Assembly: GCA_036873755.1 (NCBI GenBank)
Contig: JAVTVY010037110.1
Coordinates: forward strand, 92,923 to 156,922
Direction of reading: 5' to 3'
DNA from: Hanleya hanleyi
Taxonomy: Eukaryota; Mollusca; Polyplacophora; Lepidopleurida; Hanleyidae
DNA length: 64,000 bases
In this document: in pieces, positions 35,641 to 47,461 of the stretch
Layout of the letters: each line of letters opens with the position of its first letter
Numbering within the stretch: the stretch's first letter is position 1
Program-made: the position numbers and the translations under genes
Notes under the pieces: generated by a model
Told to the model about the DNA's origin: nothing
Databases searched by the model: none
Seen by the model: the letters and a program-made list of their open reading frames with translations, nothing else

Positions 35641-36590
35641 GCACTTTTTATTGTACCTCAGAGGCCAAACGGTTCGAGCAGGTTTTCTAGATCAGAATTT
35701 AGTGCTGAGTCTGTAAATGTGCGCCTGGGTGGTCAAAGCTGCAGCATTTTGGATGAAAAACGCGATTTTTCGATTTTTGTACCAAATTTTCAACAAAATT
35801 GATAAAACGAATATATAATTACCAAATATATAACTGCGCCTTCATATTTGGCTCCAAACTGAAGGTGCTGAACCGGCCGAAGTAGATACTTGAGAAAAGC
35901 CATATGTAATTGAATACAGTGGTCTCATTCGATTATTTCGTCCAAAATGAGGTCAAAATTGCCCAAATCCATAAAAAATATATCTTTATTTCAACGGATA
36001 GGTTATATTCATGCATCCAGAAAACTGACGACATTCATTGGGCATTCAGCGATACCAAATATGACCATGGTCACCCGATTGTTGTGACGGAATACGCAAT
36101 AAAGTTATCCCTACACCCACATGACCATGATCACCCGATTGTTGTGGCGAAATACGCAATAAAGTTATCCCTATACCCCCATAGGTGTCGTACGCAGATA
36201 CCTAAGCCTATGTATAAACACATTATGCCTCTTAGCTGGATGATAGGTGTTGGGTCCTGTAGTCGGACCGGAAAAATTCTCCCCTCAAAACCACACCCTA
36301 CGAGATGATGAAGAAGGGTTAACGATTTTTCCTTATGCTTATCGGGTATTTTCCAAGGTGATTTTTCAGGTATCCTGGCTTATGTTCTATCATAATCCGG
36401 TTGTTTGCAAAAAAATCCGCGGTGGGTGTGGCCTAGACACGGATCTCTCGACCCCACCCATCGCCGTGAGTAAAATTTCAATTTCCTTAACCAACTAGGT
36501 ATTATGGTCGCACTCAACTCACTATAGTACTATGTTTTCTGTGTTTATTTACTTGACAATGTGACAAAAAATAGCGGTGTATTGTTATTC
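35641..36590. other. Non-coding stretch with a two-copy 60-bp tandem repeat
   Basis: About 36061-36119 and 36120-36179 are tandem copies of a unit that contains TGATCACCCGATTGTTGTG and AATACGCAATAAAGTTATCC. No family recognised. The 132-codon frame at 35910-36308 runs through both copies and has no motif. Confidence 0.5.
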
Positions 36591-36599
36591 TTGAAAATG

Positions 36600-38690
36600 G
36601 ATACTATTGTGACCCCAAAATCCAATATGGTGTCAAATATGACCGCCATATTCATTGATTACAGGTTTCCCACAAGTCGCAGCATATATTCTCAAAGATG
36701 TGTATAAAAATTCACGTTTTAAACTAAAAGGTATATAAGGTAAATTAGTGTGCATAATGGAGTAGCTAAGCGTTGAATATGGCATAATTGATGAATTCTA
36801 GAACAAATAACCATAGATAAATTCAAAATGACGTCAATGAAAAGTCTTGAAAAATGATGTTTTAAAATGTTTTTTCTCTCCCCAATTGTAAATTTAACCT
36901 TCTTTTTTTATTCTGAAGACTAAGCAAATAGATTCAATAGCACCATGAAAAATCTGACTTTCATATTACCCCATATGGCCGTCATTTAGAATTTGACCCT
37001 CAAATCTTGAACTTAGGGATATATGAATAGATTCAAAATAGGCGTAAGATTTTAGTCTAGGAATCCATCTGTTCTTAAAAATTAGAACAATGACCTAAGA
37101 ATAGTGCCTTGAACTAAACGAGCAAGATGAAAATGTGTGGTTTTCAGATGACCCCATTTGAACATCATTTCTAATTTTTTCATCATAGCTTAATCTCCGT
37201 GAAAAGCGAATAGAATCAAAATGAGCGTAAGATGTTAGGCTATGCTTAGATATCTCTCGATTTGGAAACCTTTGCACAATGAGCTAAGAATAATGCCTTG
37301 AAATAGACGAGTAACGTGAAAAGTATGATTTTCAGATGTCCCCAAATGGCCGCCATTTTGATTTTGACGTCAAATCTTGATCTTAGAGATATGTAAATAG
37401 ATTACAAATGTGCGTAAGCTGTCAGGCTATGTTCAGATCTCTATCAGTTTTGATCAATTTGCACAATGAACTAAGAATAATGCCTTGGGCTATAGGAGCA
37501 TGATGAAAAAATTATGATTTTAATATGATCTTAGACGACCCTCATTTTGAATTTTACCAGCATATCTTAATATTGGAGAAAATCAAATAGCCTCACAATG
37601 GGCATGAGATGCTAGGCTACGCTCGGATTCTCTCCGTTTTGATAACTTTTCACAATGTGTTAAGAATAATGCCTTAACCCTACCTGGACTGGTGGGGGGA
37701 CTTTCCGTCCCCCCCGCTTGTTGTTTTTTTGCTCCTATTTCCAGAAAGACAAAAAACTGAGAGCTGAAACTCCGTAACATTTTACATTATCATATTGAGG
37801 TTATTTTGAGCCTTTTTGAATGACCCAGAGGATCATGGGTAAATTCAAAATGGCGGCCATTGGGGTATCAGAAAAGTTATGTTTTCGTCATATTTCTTTA
37901 AAGATTTTGCTTTTCTGTTTAGAAAAGTGGGTAAAACCTATTTTATTTCATATCAGACTATTATTTACTAATTTATCATGCAGTTTTTGCGAAGAAAAAA
38001 AATAAAAATAAAAAATTAGATAATTCTGACCGAAAATGACGGCACAGTGACGTCATCATGGTGGCTATCTTGTTTTTTTTTTACATTTTCTTTTAGAGCT
38101 TGACCCAAAGATATAGTGTGGTAAGTTTCAGCCCTCTAGCCTTAGCGATAGCGAAAATATATAGCCGCCCCCCAGGCTGCGGTACACCCCAAATCGCCCT
38201 GGCCAGATAGGGTTAAATTATACGAGCAACATGAAAAAGTATGATTTTCAGATGACTCCATATGGCCGCCATTTTGAATTTGACAATCATATTTTAAGTT
38301 GAAAATTATGCAAAAAATAGGAATATGTAAAAGATAGGGATATGTAAATAGATTCAAAATGGAAATAAGATATTATGCTATGCTCAGAAATTCCACGTTA
38401 TGATAAATTTGCACATTGGGTTAAGAATAATGCCATGTTTTACAACAAAAAAAACATGAAAAAGTGTGATTTTCAGATGACCCCACATGTCCGTCATTTT
38501 GAATTAATCCATCATATTTTAAGCTGAAAATTATGCAAATATATTCAAAATATGCGTAAGGTGATAGACTCTGATGTGAGATCCTTTGGCGCTAACAAAT
38601 TTGCACACTGAGCTAAAAATGATGCCTTTTACATGAACAATCTGAGGAAGCGCGATTTATGGATACCCCCTCGTGAGCGCAATTCTGAAT
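36600..38690. repeat. Tandem repeat of about 185 bp (satellite-like), diverged
   Basis: Recurring landmarks mark the units: TAAGAATA(A/G)TGCCTT at about 37098, 37286, 37469, 37661, 38424 (variant) and 38610 (variant); TTTTCAGATGACCCCA with (C/T)GGCCGCCATTTTGAA about 60-80 bp later; and ATAGATTCAAAAT near mid-unit. Spacing is about 183-195 bp where uninterrupted. Units 5' of 37000 are more decayed. The array is broken by a TTAA-flanked MITE (37678-38212). Confidence 0.75.
37678..38212. mobile_element. piggyBac-type MITE (TTAA target)
   Basis: A 535-bp insertion in the satellite unit, flanked by TTAA on both sides (37674-37677 and 38213-38216). The ends are CCCTACCTGG at left and CCAGATAGGG at right, forming an imperfect inverted repeat. 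TTAA target sites and CCC...GGG termini are the piggyBac pattern. There is no transposase. The interior includes an AAAATGGCGGCC stretch like that of the surrounding satellite. Confidence 0.75.
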
Positions 38691-38784
38691 TAAAGCATGA
38701 CGGTTAATCAATACACAATACACAAATAAGGTATAATTGTGTTCCTTAGTTTCAAACTCCACGAACTTTTCGAATATAGTACTT

Positions 38785-39458
38785 CTAAAAAATGATGGCA
38801 TGATTTTCAGCTATATGTTTTTTAATACGAGATTTAAAAAGTGACATAGAATTGACACATTTGAGATGAGAAGGTAAATTGTTCCAGACTTTTGGACCCT
38901 TTATCCTGGTGGTGTACAGGGATAGATCAGAATGATAAGTATGACGATAAAGATTCAACCCGGACTGTCTAGTCGGGTATCTATGTACCAGCGAAAACTT
39001 TGTAAAAAATGACTTGTATTTTACTGGAATTAGTTCTGAATAATTGCAAAATTTATTAACAAAAAGTAACACTAAATATTCATTTAATTGCTTTATGGAC
39101 AGTATTTTTAGGCGGGCAAAGAGAGGCGCTGTATGTTCCAATTTTGCTGAGCCTGTAATCAACCGTATTGCCTTTTTTAAAGGATTTGCAGGGATTTAAG
39201 ATGGCTTGCATGAGTATTTCCCCAGACAATATTACAATATGTTAGGTAAGGGAATATTAATGAATAATAAAGTATATTAAGAGTGTTTTTATTGAGGCAA
39301 TCTTTTATATGATAAATGATACCAATGTTACGACTTATTTTTTTACAAAGTTCTGTGATATGAGATGCCCAGTTGAGCCTGTTATTGAAGTATACACCGA
39401 GGAATTTGAAGATTTCAACTTGCTCTATCTCAATACCAGATATAGTTAATTTGGGCAA
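38785..39458 (-). pseudogene. LINE ORF2 C-terminal domain, one frameshift
   Basis: Frame 39458-39177 (IEIEQVEIFKFLGVYFNNRLNW) followed after a frameshift near 39170 by frame 39162-38785 (VHRYPTRQSGLNLYRH, IKGPKVWNNLPSHLKC, ending at a stop at 38785). This is the RT thumb and post-RT region of the element. The terminal stop lies next to the satellite, so the 3' untranslated region is missing or unrecognisable. Confidence 0.85.
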
Positions 39459-39459
39459 A

Positions 39460-40607
39460 TTCGGGGACTTATTTTTAGATGGTCTTATGAATATGAATTT
39501 AGTTTTCTTTGCGTTGAATGACAGTTTGTTACACGAAAACCAATCTTACAATTTGCCGAGCTCGTTTGACATACGATTTTACTAATAACCTAGGATCGTC
39601 ATTGGATAGGATTTCGGACGTATCATCTGCAAAAAGCAGTATCTCCATCACCTTGCTTACGGCAACAATATCATTTATATATCAAGGAAGAGAACTGGAC
39701 CTAAGATAGATCCTTGTGGCACACCACAGGAGACGGGTTGAAATGTAGAGATGGTATTGTTATATTGTGTACACTGGGCTCGCGATGATAAGTAACTATG
39801 AAACCATTTATTAGAAATGCCCCTAAAACCGTACTGATTTAATTTTTGAACTAGTATCGTGTGATTAACTGTATCAAAGGTTTTTGACAGATCAAGAAAT
39901 GTGGCTATTGAAAATTTTTTTGCTTCTCTGGCAGCTACTAATTGGTCATGTAGTGCATGATAAAACCGCTAAAAATGTCGAGTGATTAGCACGGAACCCA
40001 AACTGATTAGCACAAATTATAGTATTGGCTTCTAAATATCCAGACATTCTATTGACAACGATTTTCTCTATAATTTTGCTGAGGCAAGGTAAAACTGAAA
40101 TTGGCCGATAGTTTTCAAATATATTTGCTTCACCGTTTTTAAATAGAGGAGTTACTTTCGCCAATTTAAAATCCGTTGATACTACCCCCTGACTGAATAA
40201 TAAATTTATAATATGACACAAGGGCCCTAATATGAAATCTAAAACTGGTCTTAGTAGGGACAAGCGAAAGCCATCTATGCCAGGTGCACTATTTTTCAGG
40301 CCACATACTACTTCTTTTATTTCCGATGCTGTGCAAGGGTCTAAATGAAACTCGTTTTGACATGGATCGCTCAAGAAATCCATATAGTTGTTTGTAGAGG
40401 CAGGTATTTTTGATTCCAGTTTTGATGCCATTGAGGTGAAATCATCATTAAAACCATTAGCAATTTAAATAGGATCAGATATGTCCACCATATCAATTTT
40501 GAATACCGTTGGAAGATTTGTAGATCTTCTACGGCTCATGAGATTATTTAAGACCTTCCATGTATACCTTTTATGTCATTGTTGCATTCGTTGAATTTTG
40601 CTTCATA
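39460..40607 (-). pseudogene. LINE reverse transcriptase, frameshifted
   Basis: Frame 40431-39946 holds APGIDGFRLSLLRP, ENYRPISVLPCLSKIIE and NQFGFRANHST. A shift near 39950 leads to IATFLDLSKTFDTVNHTIL (catalytic Asp), CGVPQGSILGP and an ADDTSEILSND block (catalytic ADD) at about 39615-39640 in changing frames. At least three frame breaks separate the motifs, so it cannot make a continuous enzyme. It lies between the endonuclease and the C-terminal domain of the same element. Confidence 0.82.
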
Positions 40608-41783
40608 CTATTTTTTCTTGGCCAATTTTAATGTATGATTCAACTTATTTCTGAAAATTTTATATTCATTTGTTATCTCATTATCGCTACTGCGGACATG
40701 AAGTCTGAATAATCTATTTTTCTCTCGAATTGACGTTAAGAGTCCATAGGTCCAAGGTTTCCGAATTTTAGCCTTGTTCAATATTGAAGAGACAAGTGGG
40801 AAGCATTCATTGTATTCTGAGCCCATTTCATTAGTGAACATGTCTAATGCAATATCTACGTCAATGTTAGCATTTGTTTCCCAATGTATATCTTTGACTT
40901 TGTCACGAAACAGATTTTGTTGCTCTGGGTGTACTTTTCTACGAATAAACATGTGATTAGATTGAACGGTTGACACAGACGCTTTGTTGATATGAAAAAC
41001 TGAGAAATGATCTGTTACGTCAGAAAGAAGAATACCAGGCATTAGAGAGTCTTCATGAAAGTTTTGAAAAATGTTGTCTATTAATGTTGCCGAGGTTGAT
41101 TTGACGCGAGTAGGTTTTGTTATTTTGGGAAAAAAGTAATGGGATTTCATTATTTCAAGAAAATGTTTAGATAGACCATGGCGATCAGTTTTAAATAAGT
41201 CTATGTTGTAATCGCCCATTAGTATACATTTTTTCCTGTCAGGTTGTAAGCAATTGTTAAAATGTTCTAGATTTTTGTCGGGCGGTCGATAAATGATTCC
41301 CACAGTATAAGATTCGCCATTTAATTCCAGATCGGCGAAAAGAGATTCATAGTCTCCATCTTCCTGCTGATGAGTTAAATCTTCACGGATGACACATTTG
41401 TCTATATCTTCATTGATATACAATACAAGACCTCCACCTTTTCTACTAGATCTAGAGGAAGTATACGGTTTATAACCAGGAATATCATATAGATTTTCGG
41501 TACAGGGATCCAACCAGCTTTCTGAAATGCCAATAATAATGAATTTAAATTGTAAATTTGAGCATATGCACAAAATTTCCGTGAAGTGTTTTCGTAAACT
41601 CCTTGCACTGAAATGAATTGCAGACAATGTTGACCGATCGGATATATCATTTTCGTTGACATAATTATTGAATGTATCCTCAATGTAATATTTAGAGTTT
41701 TGAGAGCTGAGGGATTCCCAATTTTGTAACTCTTGAGAATTATCATCAGTGAGATATGTATTTGTATTATCAAGATTATTCAA
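40608..41783 (-). pseudogene. LINE AP-type endonuclease and linker
   Basis: A 391-codon frame with the endonuclease/exonuclease/phosphatase fold that nicks the target for reverse transcription. Visible: IHFSARSL (residues 56-63, where the family usually has Asn at the Ser59 position), GISESWLD (Glu88), VGIIYRPPD (Tyr165), LMGDYNIDL (Asp191, Asn193), LIDNIF, and SDVTDHFSVF (Asp258/His259). Apart from the Asn-to-Ser change the active site is complete. After it comes a basic linker (RLHVRSSDNEITNEYKIFRNKL). The frame ends at 40608 in a stop just before the RT. Upstream it continues across the PLE insertion to a start at 42039. Confidence 0.88.
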
Positions 41784-41789
41784 TTCAAC

Positions 41790-41938
41790 AAGCCTATGTT
41801 TATGTATACTTTTGTCTTTTTGAATTTGGTGCTAATACTGTTATATGGAAATGGAATAGGTCTTTGGATTATGGACGCGGATATTCTCTAATGGACGACG
41901 GCTGGATTATGAATGACGGACTAGACGCTTGTAATTCA
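41790..41938 (+). mobile_element. PLE 3' fragment inserted in LINE ORF
   Basis: About 149 bp of the PLE terminal segment (CAAGCCTATG ... GACGCTTGT) in plus orientation, opposite to the LINE. AATTCAA occurs on both sides (left copy at about 41783-41789 and right copy at about 41935-41941), which is a credible 7-bp target duplication. LINE coding sequence continues on both sides, so the PLE jumped after the LINE. Confidence 0.85.
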
Positions 41939-42039
41939 ATGCTTGGTACCAGCACAGGTTCAAACTCATCCTGACTGTAGAAGGGTAGTTCAGTTAAAAC
42001 ATTAGACGGAACACCTTCTCCATCAAGTGAATTATTCAT

Positions 42040-43204
42040 TGGACTGATGAGCGAGATATAGAAGCCAAACTATTATATTAAGGTACATATCAGAAATGTT
42101 CGTGGAATTTGAATGAACACAATCATTCAAATGAAATGATACTAATAATAAATAAACAAGACTAAACATGAAATGTAGCATTATGTATGTATGGAGTGTG
42201 TTCCTCGGAAGATTGTATCAAAATGGAAATGTCTTTAACTGTAAGCGTGTGATGATCATCGGTAGTGAGGAAACAGGTACAATCGTACACATAAATACTG
42301 GATATTTAACAAAAGAATATTATGACTTGTAAATATCAGATCAATAAAAGGCAGTATAATAGTGACAATTATATGGTAGGTTGACCTAAATTACATATAA
42401 TATTTATACATTAATAACACGACACCTGTGATTACAGTGTCAATATATTGTGATAGTTGGATGTATGCAGCACGCTTTAGCAGTCATTGACTGCATATAT
42501 TGACAATACCGTGCACACGTCATTCAAATTTACAGCATACAGTGTATATATTAGGGTTAGAACCGATTATGGTTAGTTTACAATAGTTGACCGGTAAAGT
42601 TAAATGCTTAAATAGTTTACGTCGTTGAATTCCTCCGCTCTTCTTTCTTCCTCAATCGAAAAAAAATGTATGCAAATTCATAGAATATATTACTAGAAAA
42701 CTCCATTAATTACAGTGAAACAGATTACTGCCTCAGGTATATTAGGCCGAAGTGTGCGTATTCAAAGACAAACGCAAATATGTTGATATGGTCCCAGTAA
42801 TCAATCCTTCGAAATTATTCAGACGCAACGCAACACGGCTTCGCGTATCTACCGAGTGAAGCACATCTTTCCCCGAACCTGCTTTATCATATTTTTAGTT
42901 GTCATTTCTGAAAATTGTGGGAACAGCCTCTGAGCTATGTTTATTGCGTTATCCTGGTTGGTGGCTTCAAGGCCAATGGGAGTAATTTAACAAATATCTT
43001 CATTATCATTAAAGTCCCTTGAGTTATTGCATTTTATTGGTGGATAATTCAAGTAGGAAGCTTTGTGCAGCTGAAAAGGCTCGAATCTAGACATATTGTT
43101 GTTCCCAGACTTGGTTATTGCATGCATTGTTTCGTGATACTTACATGGAGTATGAACCATTTTATTATAATAATGCCATTCGGACGAGCTGTGTAAGAGA
43201 AAAT
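42040..43204. other. Possible LINE 5' UTR, then unassigned sequence
   Basis: About 42040-42650 lies directly upstream of the LINE start and may be its leader. From there to 43204 I see no recognised gene or element. Confidence 0.35.
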
Positions 43205-43540
43205 ACATTTGTGACACTGTAGTCGCAGATAGGTATGCAACAGAGGGATAATTAGTTTTCTTAAATTGTGGATTGGGAAGTAAAATTATAAGCAGTTTAA
43301 AATTTCTCCTTGTCTAGTAAAGGAAGGATGACCAATAAAGCACTCTCATAATCTGTGTGTCTTCAGTTACGATTGCTCAATTTACGAAGAGATTTTGAGG
43401 TAAAGTATATAAGTTTGAAAACCGTGAACCGAGCATTTCAAAGTCCGTTCCTTCTCATTCACCTAACGTTAAAAAGACGATCTTCTCGGTGTATGTAATC
43501 GCTATATAAATGACGCAGTGAAGGATATATATTAAGAAAA
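43205..43540. repeat. Interspersed repeat shared with 9.2-9.4 kb
   Basis: About 43205-43430 matches 9176-9425 with the same order of landmarks. Non-coding. A LINE fragment follows. Confidence 0.55.
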
Positions 43541-43549
43541 CTACAGATA

Positions 43550-44822
43550 GCCGTATTGTTTACAATGGTGCAAGCAGATGAATTTCCTTTAGAACTTTGA
43601 AGAATTAAACTATCACTGCAATATATCACAAAACTACGATCGAGCCACTCAAATCCTGCATATAACTGTGTTTTCAACCCTCAGTACGCAGATTTCTATT
43701 TAAAGAAACCCTCGATTATTCCACCTCTTGGAATCCGTATGAAACCACACATTGTAGCAGCTGGTATTAAAGTTAGTCAAATTTTACCTAACGAGCTCTT
43801 GCCAACTCCACAATGGCAGTTAGCCAAACCAGAAGTAGATATTTCACTGACGAAATATAAAAAAGGCAGACACTAGCCAGCTCGTGTATACACAAGAATT
43901 TGGTCTACTGAGAGAGAAATACAGATCACATCAGGCTATTTATACAGATGGTTTCAAAGACGGTGAGAGAGTAGCGTGTTCTACTGTCTTTAGTTCCAAA
44001 ATCGTCTACCAGGTAAAAATTCCATATTCACTGCAGAGGCAAAAGCTCTATTATGAGCTTTAGAAGGTATTGGGTCCACTAGAAGGGGAAAATATATCAT
44101 ATTCTCAGATTCACTATCCTGCCTTCAAGCGATTAAAAGTGGAAATTCAACTCATCCCACCATCTTGAAAATTCTACAATTATATGACACTAGATTTGAT
44201 CAACAGATAGATATTGTGTTTTGTTGGGTGCCTAGTCATGTTGATATCAAAGGCAATACTGGAGCTGATAAAATGGCTAAGGCAGCTCTAGATGAAGAAG
44301 TTGATCCCATTGGAATCCCATACAGCGATTTCAGACCATCTATCTGCAATTATGTGTATGGGATACTATGAATAATAACAAAATTCACGAGTTCAAAAAA
44401 AAAATGTTGGTTATACTCATCTGAACAGTCAAAAACGTTTCGACCAGGCCATGATCAGACGATGTAGGGTCGGCCATACACGATTTACTCACGAATATTT
44501 ACCAAAACCGAAGCCGGTCCCAAGGTGTATTCCATGCCATGAAGACCTCACGGTGAAACATATTCTCATAGACTGCATAGATTTTAAGAGATACTTTTTA
44601 TCGAGCAGCTACGTTGGAAGATCTTGTAGCAGAGTAAAAGAAGATTGTATTTTAGATTATTTGAGAGATTGGTTTGCTGTACAAATTTTAATGTTTGTAC
44701 CTGTTAATTAACGCATTAGTTTACTGAGTTGTTGAATTGAATACTTAGAATTTTGTTTGATCGTCGCTATATAGCTGAAATATTGCTGAATGCGACGTTA
44801 AACCTGAATTCTCTCTCTCTCT
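43550..44822 (+). mobile_element. LINE 3' half with RNase H, knuckle and tail
   Basis: The longest copy of the LINE family that contributes 3' ends at 2988, 12815, 23550 and 31346. It begins within the post-RT region (PSLRLKLSLQYITKLRS-like decayed code, then NPQYADFYLKKPSIIPPLGIR near 43680-43735), continues with RNase H, then the zinc knuckle, and ends in a tail of GCTGAAATATTGCTGAATGCGACG-type sequence and (CT)n at 44808-44822. RT and endonuclease are truncated away. An I-clade-like assignment follows from RNase H followed by the knuckle and is provisional. Confidence 0.82.
43880..44371 (+). pseudogene. LINE RNase H domain, frameshifted
   Basis: Would remove the RNA strand after reverse transcription. 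The visible motifs are IYTDG-KDGERVACSTVF (first catalytic Asp, about 43937-43990), SIFTAEAKAL (Glu, about 44025), YIIFSDSLSCLQAIKSG (second Asp, about 44095-44140), and VFCWVPSHVDIKGNTGADKMAKAA (terminal His/Asp region) in the open frame 44165-44371. Two frame changes in the first half and a stop at 44369-44371 break it. Confidence 0.82.
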
Positions 44823-44824
44823 CA

Positions 44825-45115
44825 ATATCTTCATGGTGTTCATATTAGCAGTCACAATCAAAGCCTGGCTGAGATACATCATTCTCTAGATGACAAATTT
44901 ACACCGAATATCGTATGGATTAAGAATACTGATCAGCGATACGGATTTGATGGTTTTGGGACATCATGACGTCTCCTCGGCATCATTGAAAACTGTTGAC
45001 CGCTTCTCTCTTGTAGGAAACTAGCCTATGTTTGTGTATACTATGATTGTTGTTTGTTTTGTTTGTTTGTTTGAATATTGAATGACGGATTAGACGCTTG
45101 TATTTATGTTGTAAA
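44825..45115 (+). mobile_element. PLE 3' end, plus orientation, diverged
   Basis: Matches the PLE 3' untranslated region from the GAGATACATCATTCT stretch to the terminal GACGCTTGTA. Its middle is replaced by a GTTT microsatellite (about 45047-45075). It follows the LINE CT tail directly. Confidence 0.75.
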
Positions 45116-45369
45116 TAAAGCTACCAGAATATACGCTCATTCACAAATAAACATTCCAATCAACAGGGGCATAGTTCCTCCAGCTCCATTAATAATTAAC
45201 AACGTAGGTAATATAAACATAAGATCATGGGCTAATTTTAATAAAAAAGACCCCAGTTCAGTCACTTTTAACCCAACAGAGACTAGATTTAATCCTGTGA
45301 TAAACACGAGAAAAGCATATGTGGTTGTTCCCATAACGAAGGACAACGCATTGGCAGTGACTGACTTTT
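45116..45369. other. Unassigned; open on both strands
   Basis: A 78-codon minus frame (45137-45373) is strongly hydrophobic (two potential membrane segments, for example ALSFVMGTTTYAFLVFITG) and a plus frame overlaps it. Neither shows a family motif or good splice sites. It could be a decayed exon, but I cannot support that. Confidence 0.2.
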
Positions 45370-46290
45370 TCATATTGAAAAGGGTTCAACTTCAAACGAT
45401 TTGGATCCTAGTCTGGCGTTTTGAACTCACAGTTTTATACTTTATTTCTTCTTTTTCCACCATAATTCACCGTAGTTTCCCATATATTTCAATCATGTCT
45501 AACTACGCCAAGTAGTTGTAATCAGTGTATTGCTGTTATTAGGTGTTCGTGGTGGCGAGTCATTGTTGTTCTTCGTTAATGAGTTTTACTCTCGGGGTTA
45601 TCTGGAGCCGTTAGTAGTATACTGACGGTCATCGATCATGCCTGTTTAACGGTGTACCAGTGGAATAACAGACACAAGTGGGCGGTCAAAACAAGTTTTT
45701 ATTGTAGATGTAATTTACCACATAGACCTATTATCAGGAACTAATTAGAATAGCTAGAATCGATATCTGGTCCATCGAATATACCATAATAAGAACAAAG
45801 TCTTTCCCAGTAGGATGAGACATTAGGAAATACGAATGTTCTAATGTTTTTTCCAATTTCATGATCCCAAAGGATACAATAAACGTGGCTAAAAAGTAAT
45901 TACCCCGTTGGTCTGGTCCTTCCACCGACTAATCATAGTTGTATATTTGTTTATTCAGGTGCCCTCATTGAAATACAGGGTACATGCGAAGGTGTAATTT
46001 AGGGAAATTGGCAATACCTTAACGGTCCCGATACAAAATTTGAATCACACCCATTGCCCATACAACCCACTGCCCGGTTAACTCAATTATCAAAGCAACA
46101 CACTTCTTTCAATATTTCATCAGTTTTTCTCACATTGCCTGTTTTATGCGCATTTAATTGGAAGAAATGGTCACCGTAAACGGATTCATGCAAGTTGTTT
46201 TATGTATATATATTCCCTGGTGCAAACACTATCTCAATTGATGGATCCACGAGACCGTGCTTGGTGTCGGGTTGAATCTGAACAATTATT
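45370..46290. repeat. Long repeat D, copy 2 (part)
   Basis: Matches 12360-13700: the GGTGTTCGTGGTGGCGAGTCATT stretch at about 45542, the TTTACCACATAGACC stretch near 45714, and AATTTAGGGAAATTGGCAATACC at about 46001. The LINE fragment present in copy 1 is absent, so this copy preserves that empty site. Confidence 0.65.
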
Positions 46291-46910
46291 AATAGATCGA
46301 TAGATAGATATATTTATTTATCGAGTTACATATAAAATAAAACGATATACTAGAAAATAGTATCAGCTGAGGAGCTCATATTATGGTTACATATCACCAA
46401 CTGATGTCCTTACTATTTATTTAATAAATTGGCCTGGAATATTTCCAGGAAGCTCAACTCCCAGAGACATATTTAGTCAGAATGCCTGGCTTAGAATCTG
46501 CCTTAGAGAAAAATGAGTTGATCGTATGTACCATTGTTCTAAGCCACCGCTGGCGGAAGAGTAATAAAATGTAATAGAATCAACATCACCATGGCGTCGA
46601 TAGAGGGTGGGTAATGAAAATTTTCTGAAATTACAAAGTGACAAAGAAAGATCTAAGGAAAATCAACTATTGTAGAGAGAAAACTTTAAAATATTACACC
46701 AATTCACTTCCGAAATGGTCCAATATCTGGGTCTATTTTGAAAAATTGTGGCGCCAATATTTTGTTGAAGGGCTACCTGCTCTGTACACTTAACAATTTA
46801 ATGGAAAACTTGGAACTTCTAAAAAATAAACGTTTGAGTATGGAGGCTCACTTTATGAAAAGACAAGCATTTGCAGGTGATTTCAAAATAGTTTACCGTT
46901 TGTGGCTGAT
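46291..46910 (-). mobile_element. Probable LINE 3' UTR fragment with GATA-rich tail
   Basis: Begins with an ATAGATCGATAGATAGATAT run, as expected for the reverse complement of a LINE tail, then TATTTATTTATCGAGTTACATATAAAATAAAACG. No coding motif is left. Identification rests on tail structure alone. Confidence 0.4.
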
Positions 46911-47461
46911 GTGACGTTCACAAACACACTATGTTGCTCTGGCAAGTGTGAAGTTGGACAGTTTTGTTGTGTCTTGGGTGATAGGCTCTCAAACAGCCAC
47001 GCAACCATCGGAATTACAAGCGTCTGGTCCGTCATTCATGATTCAGTTCTCGTCCTTTAAGAATATCCGCGTCCATACTCCAAGGACCTATTCCATATTT
47101 CATATAACAGTACTGGCACCAAATTCCAGAAGACAATCATAGTATACATACACATAGGCTAGTTTCCTGCAAGAGAGAAGCGGTCAACAGTTTTCAATGA
47201 TGCCGGCAAGACACCATGATGTTCCAAAAATATCAAATCCGTATCGCTGATCAGTATTCTTAATCCAAAGTATTCGTTGTAAAGTCGTCATCTAGAGAAT
47301 GATGTATCTGTCACGCTTTGATTGTGCCTGTTCATATGAGCACCATGAGGATCTTGAAGTACATGGGTTCATACGGCCTCTAGCCCCGGGTTAAGCGGAA
47401 TTAGACACAAGTTACGAAACGTAACGTCATAGATCTTGCACGCTACTCTCGTATTTTGCTA

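Larger units (their letters stand above)
38785..42039 (-). mobile_element. Nearly full-length LINE (CR1/L2-like)
   Basis: A minus-strand element with, in order: a candidate start at 42039, an N-terminal segment, an AP-like endonuclease (41783-40608), the RT (about 40560-39450) and the C-terminal domain (39458-38785). The frame is interrupted by a PLE 3' fragment (41790-41938) and several frameshifts. The sequence beyond 42039 to about 42650 may be its 5' untranslated region. It is related to the element at 21057-23545, since both share the YPTRQ/LNLYR/GPxxWN tail. Confidence 0.85.

Noticed and set aside
45137..45373. 78-codon hydrophobic minus frame
   Set aside because: No family motif, an in-frame stop just upstream, no good splice acceptor or donor, and an equally long frame on the other strand.
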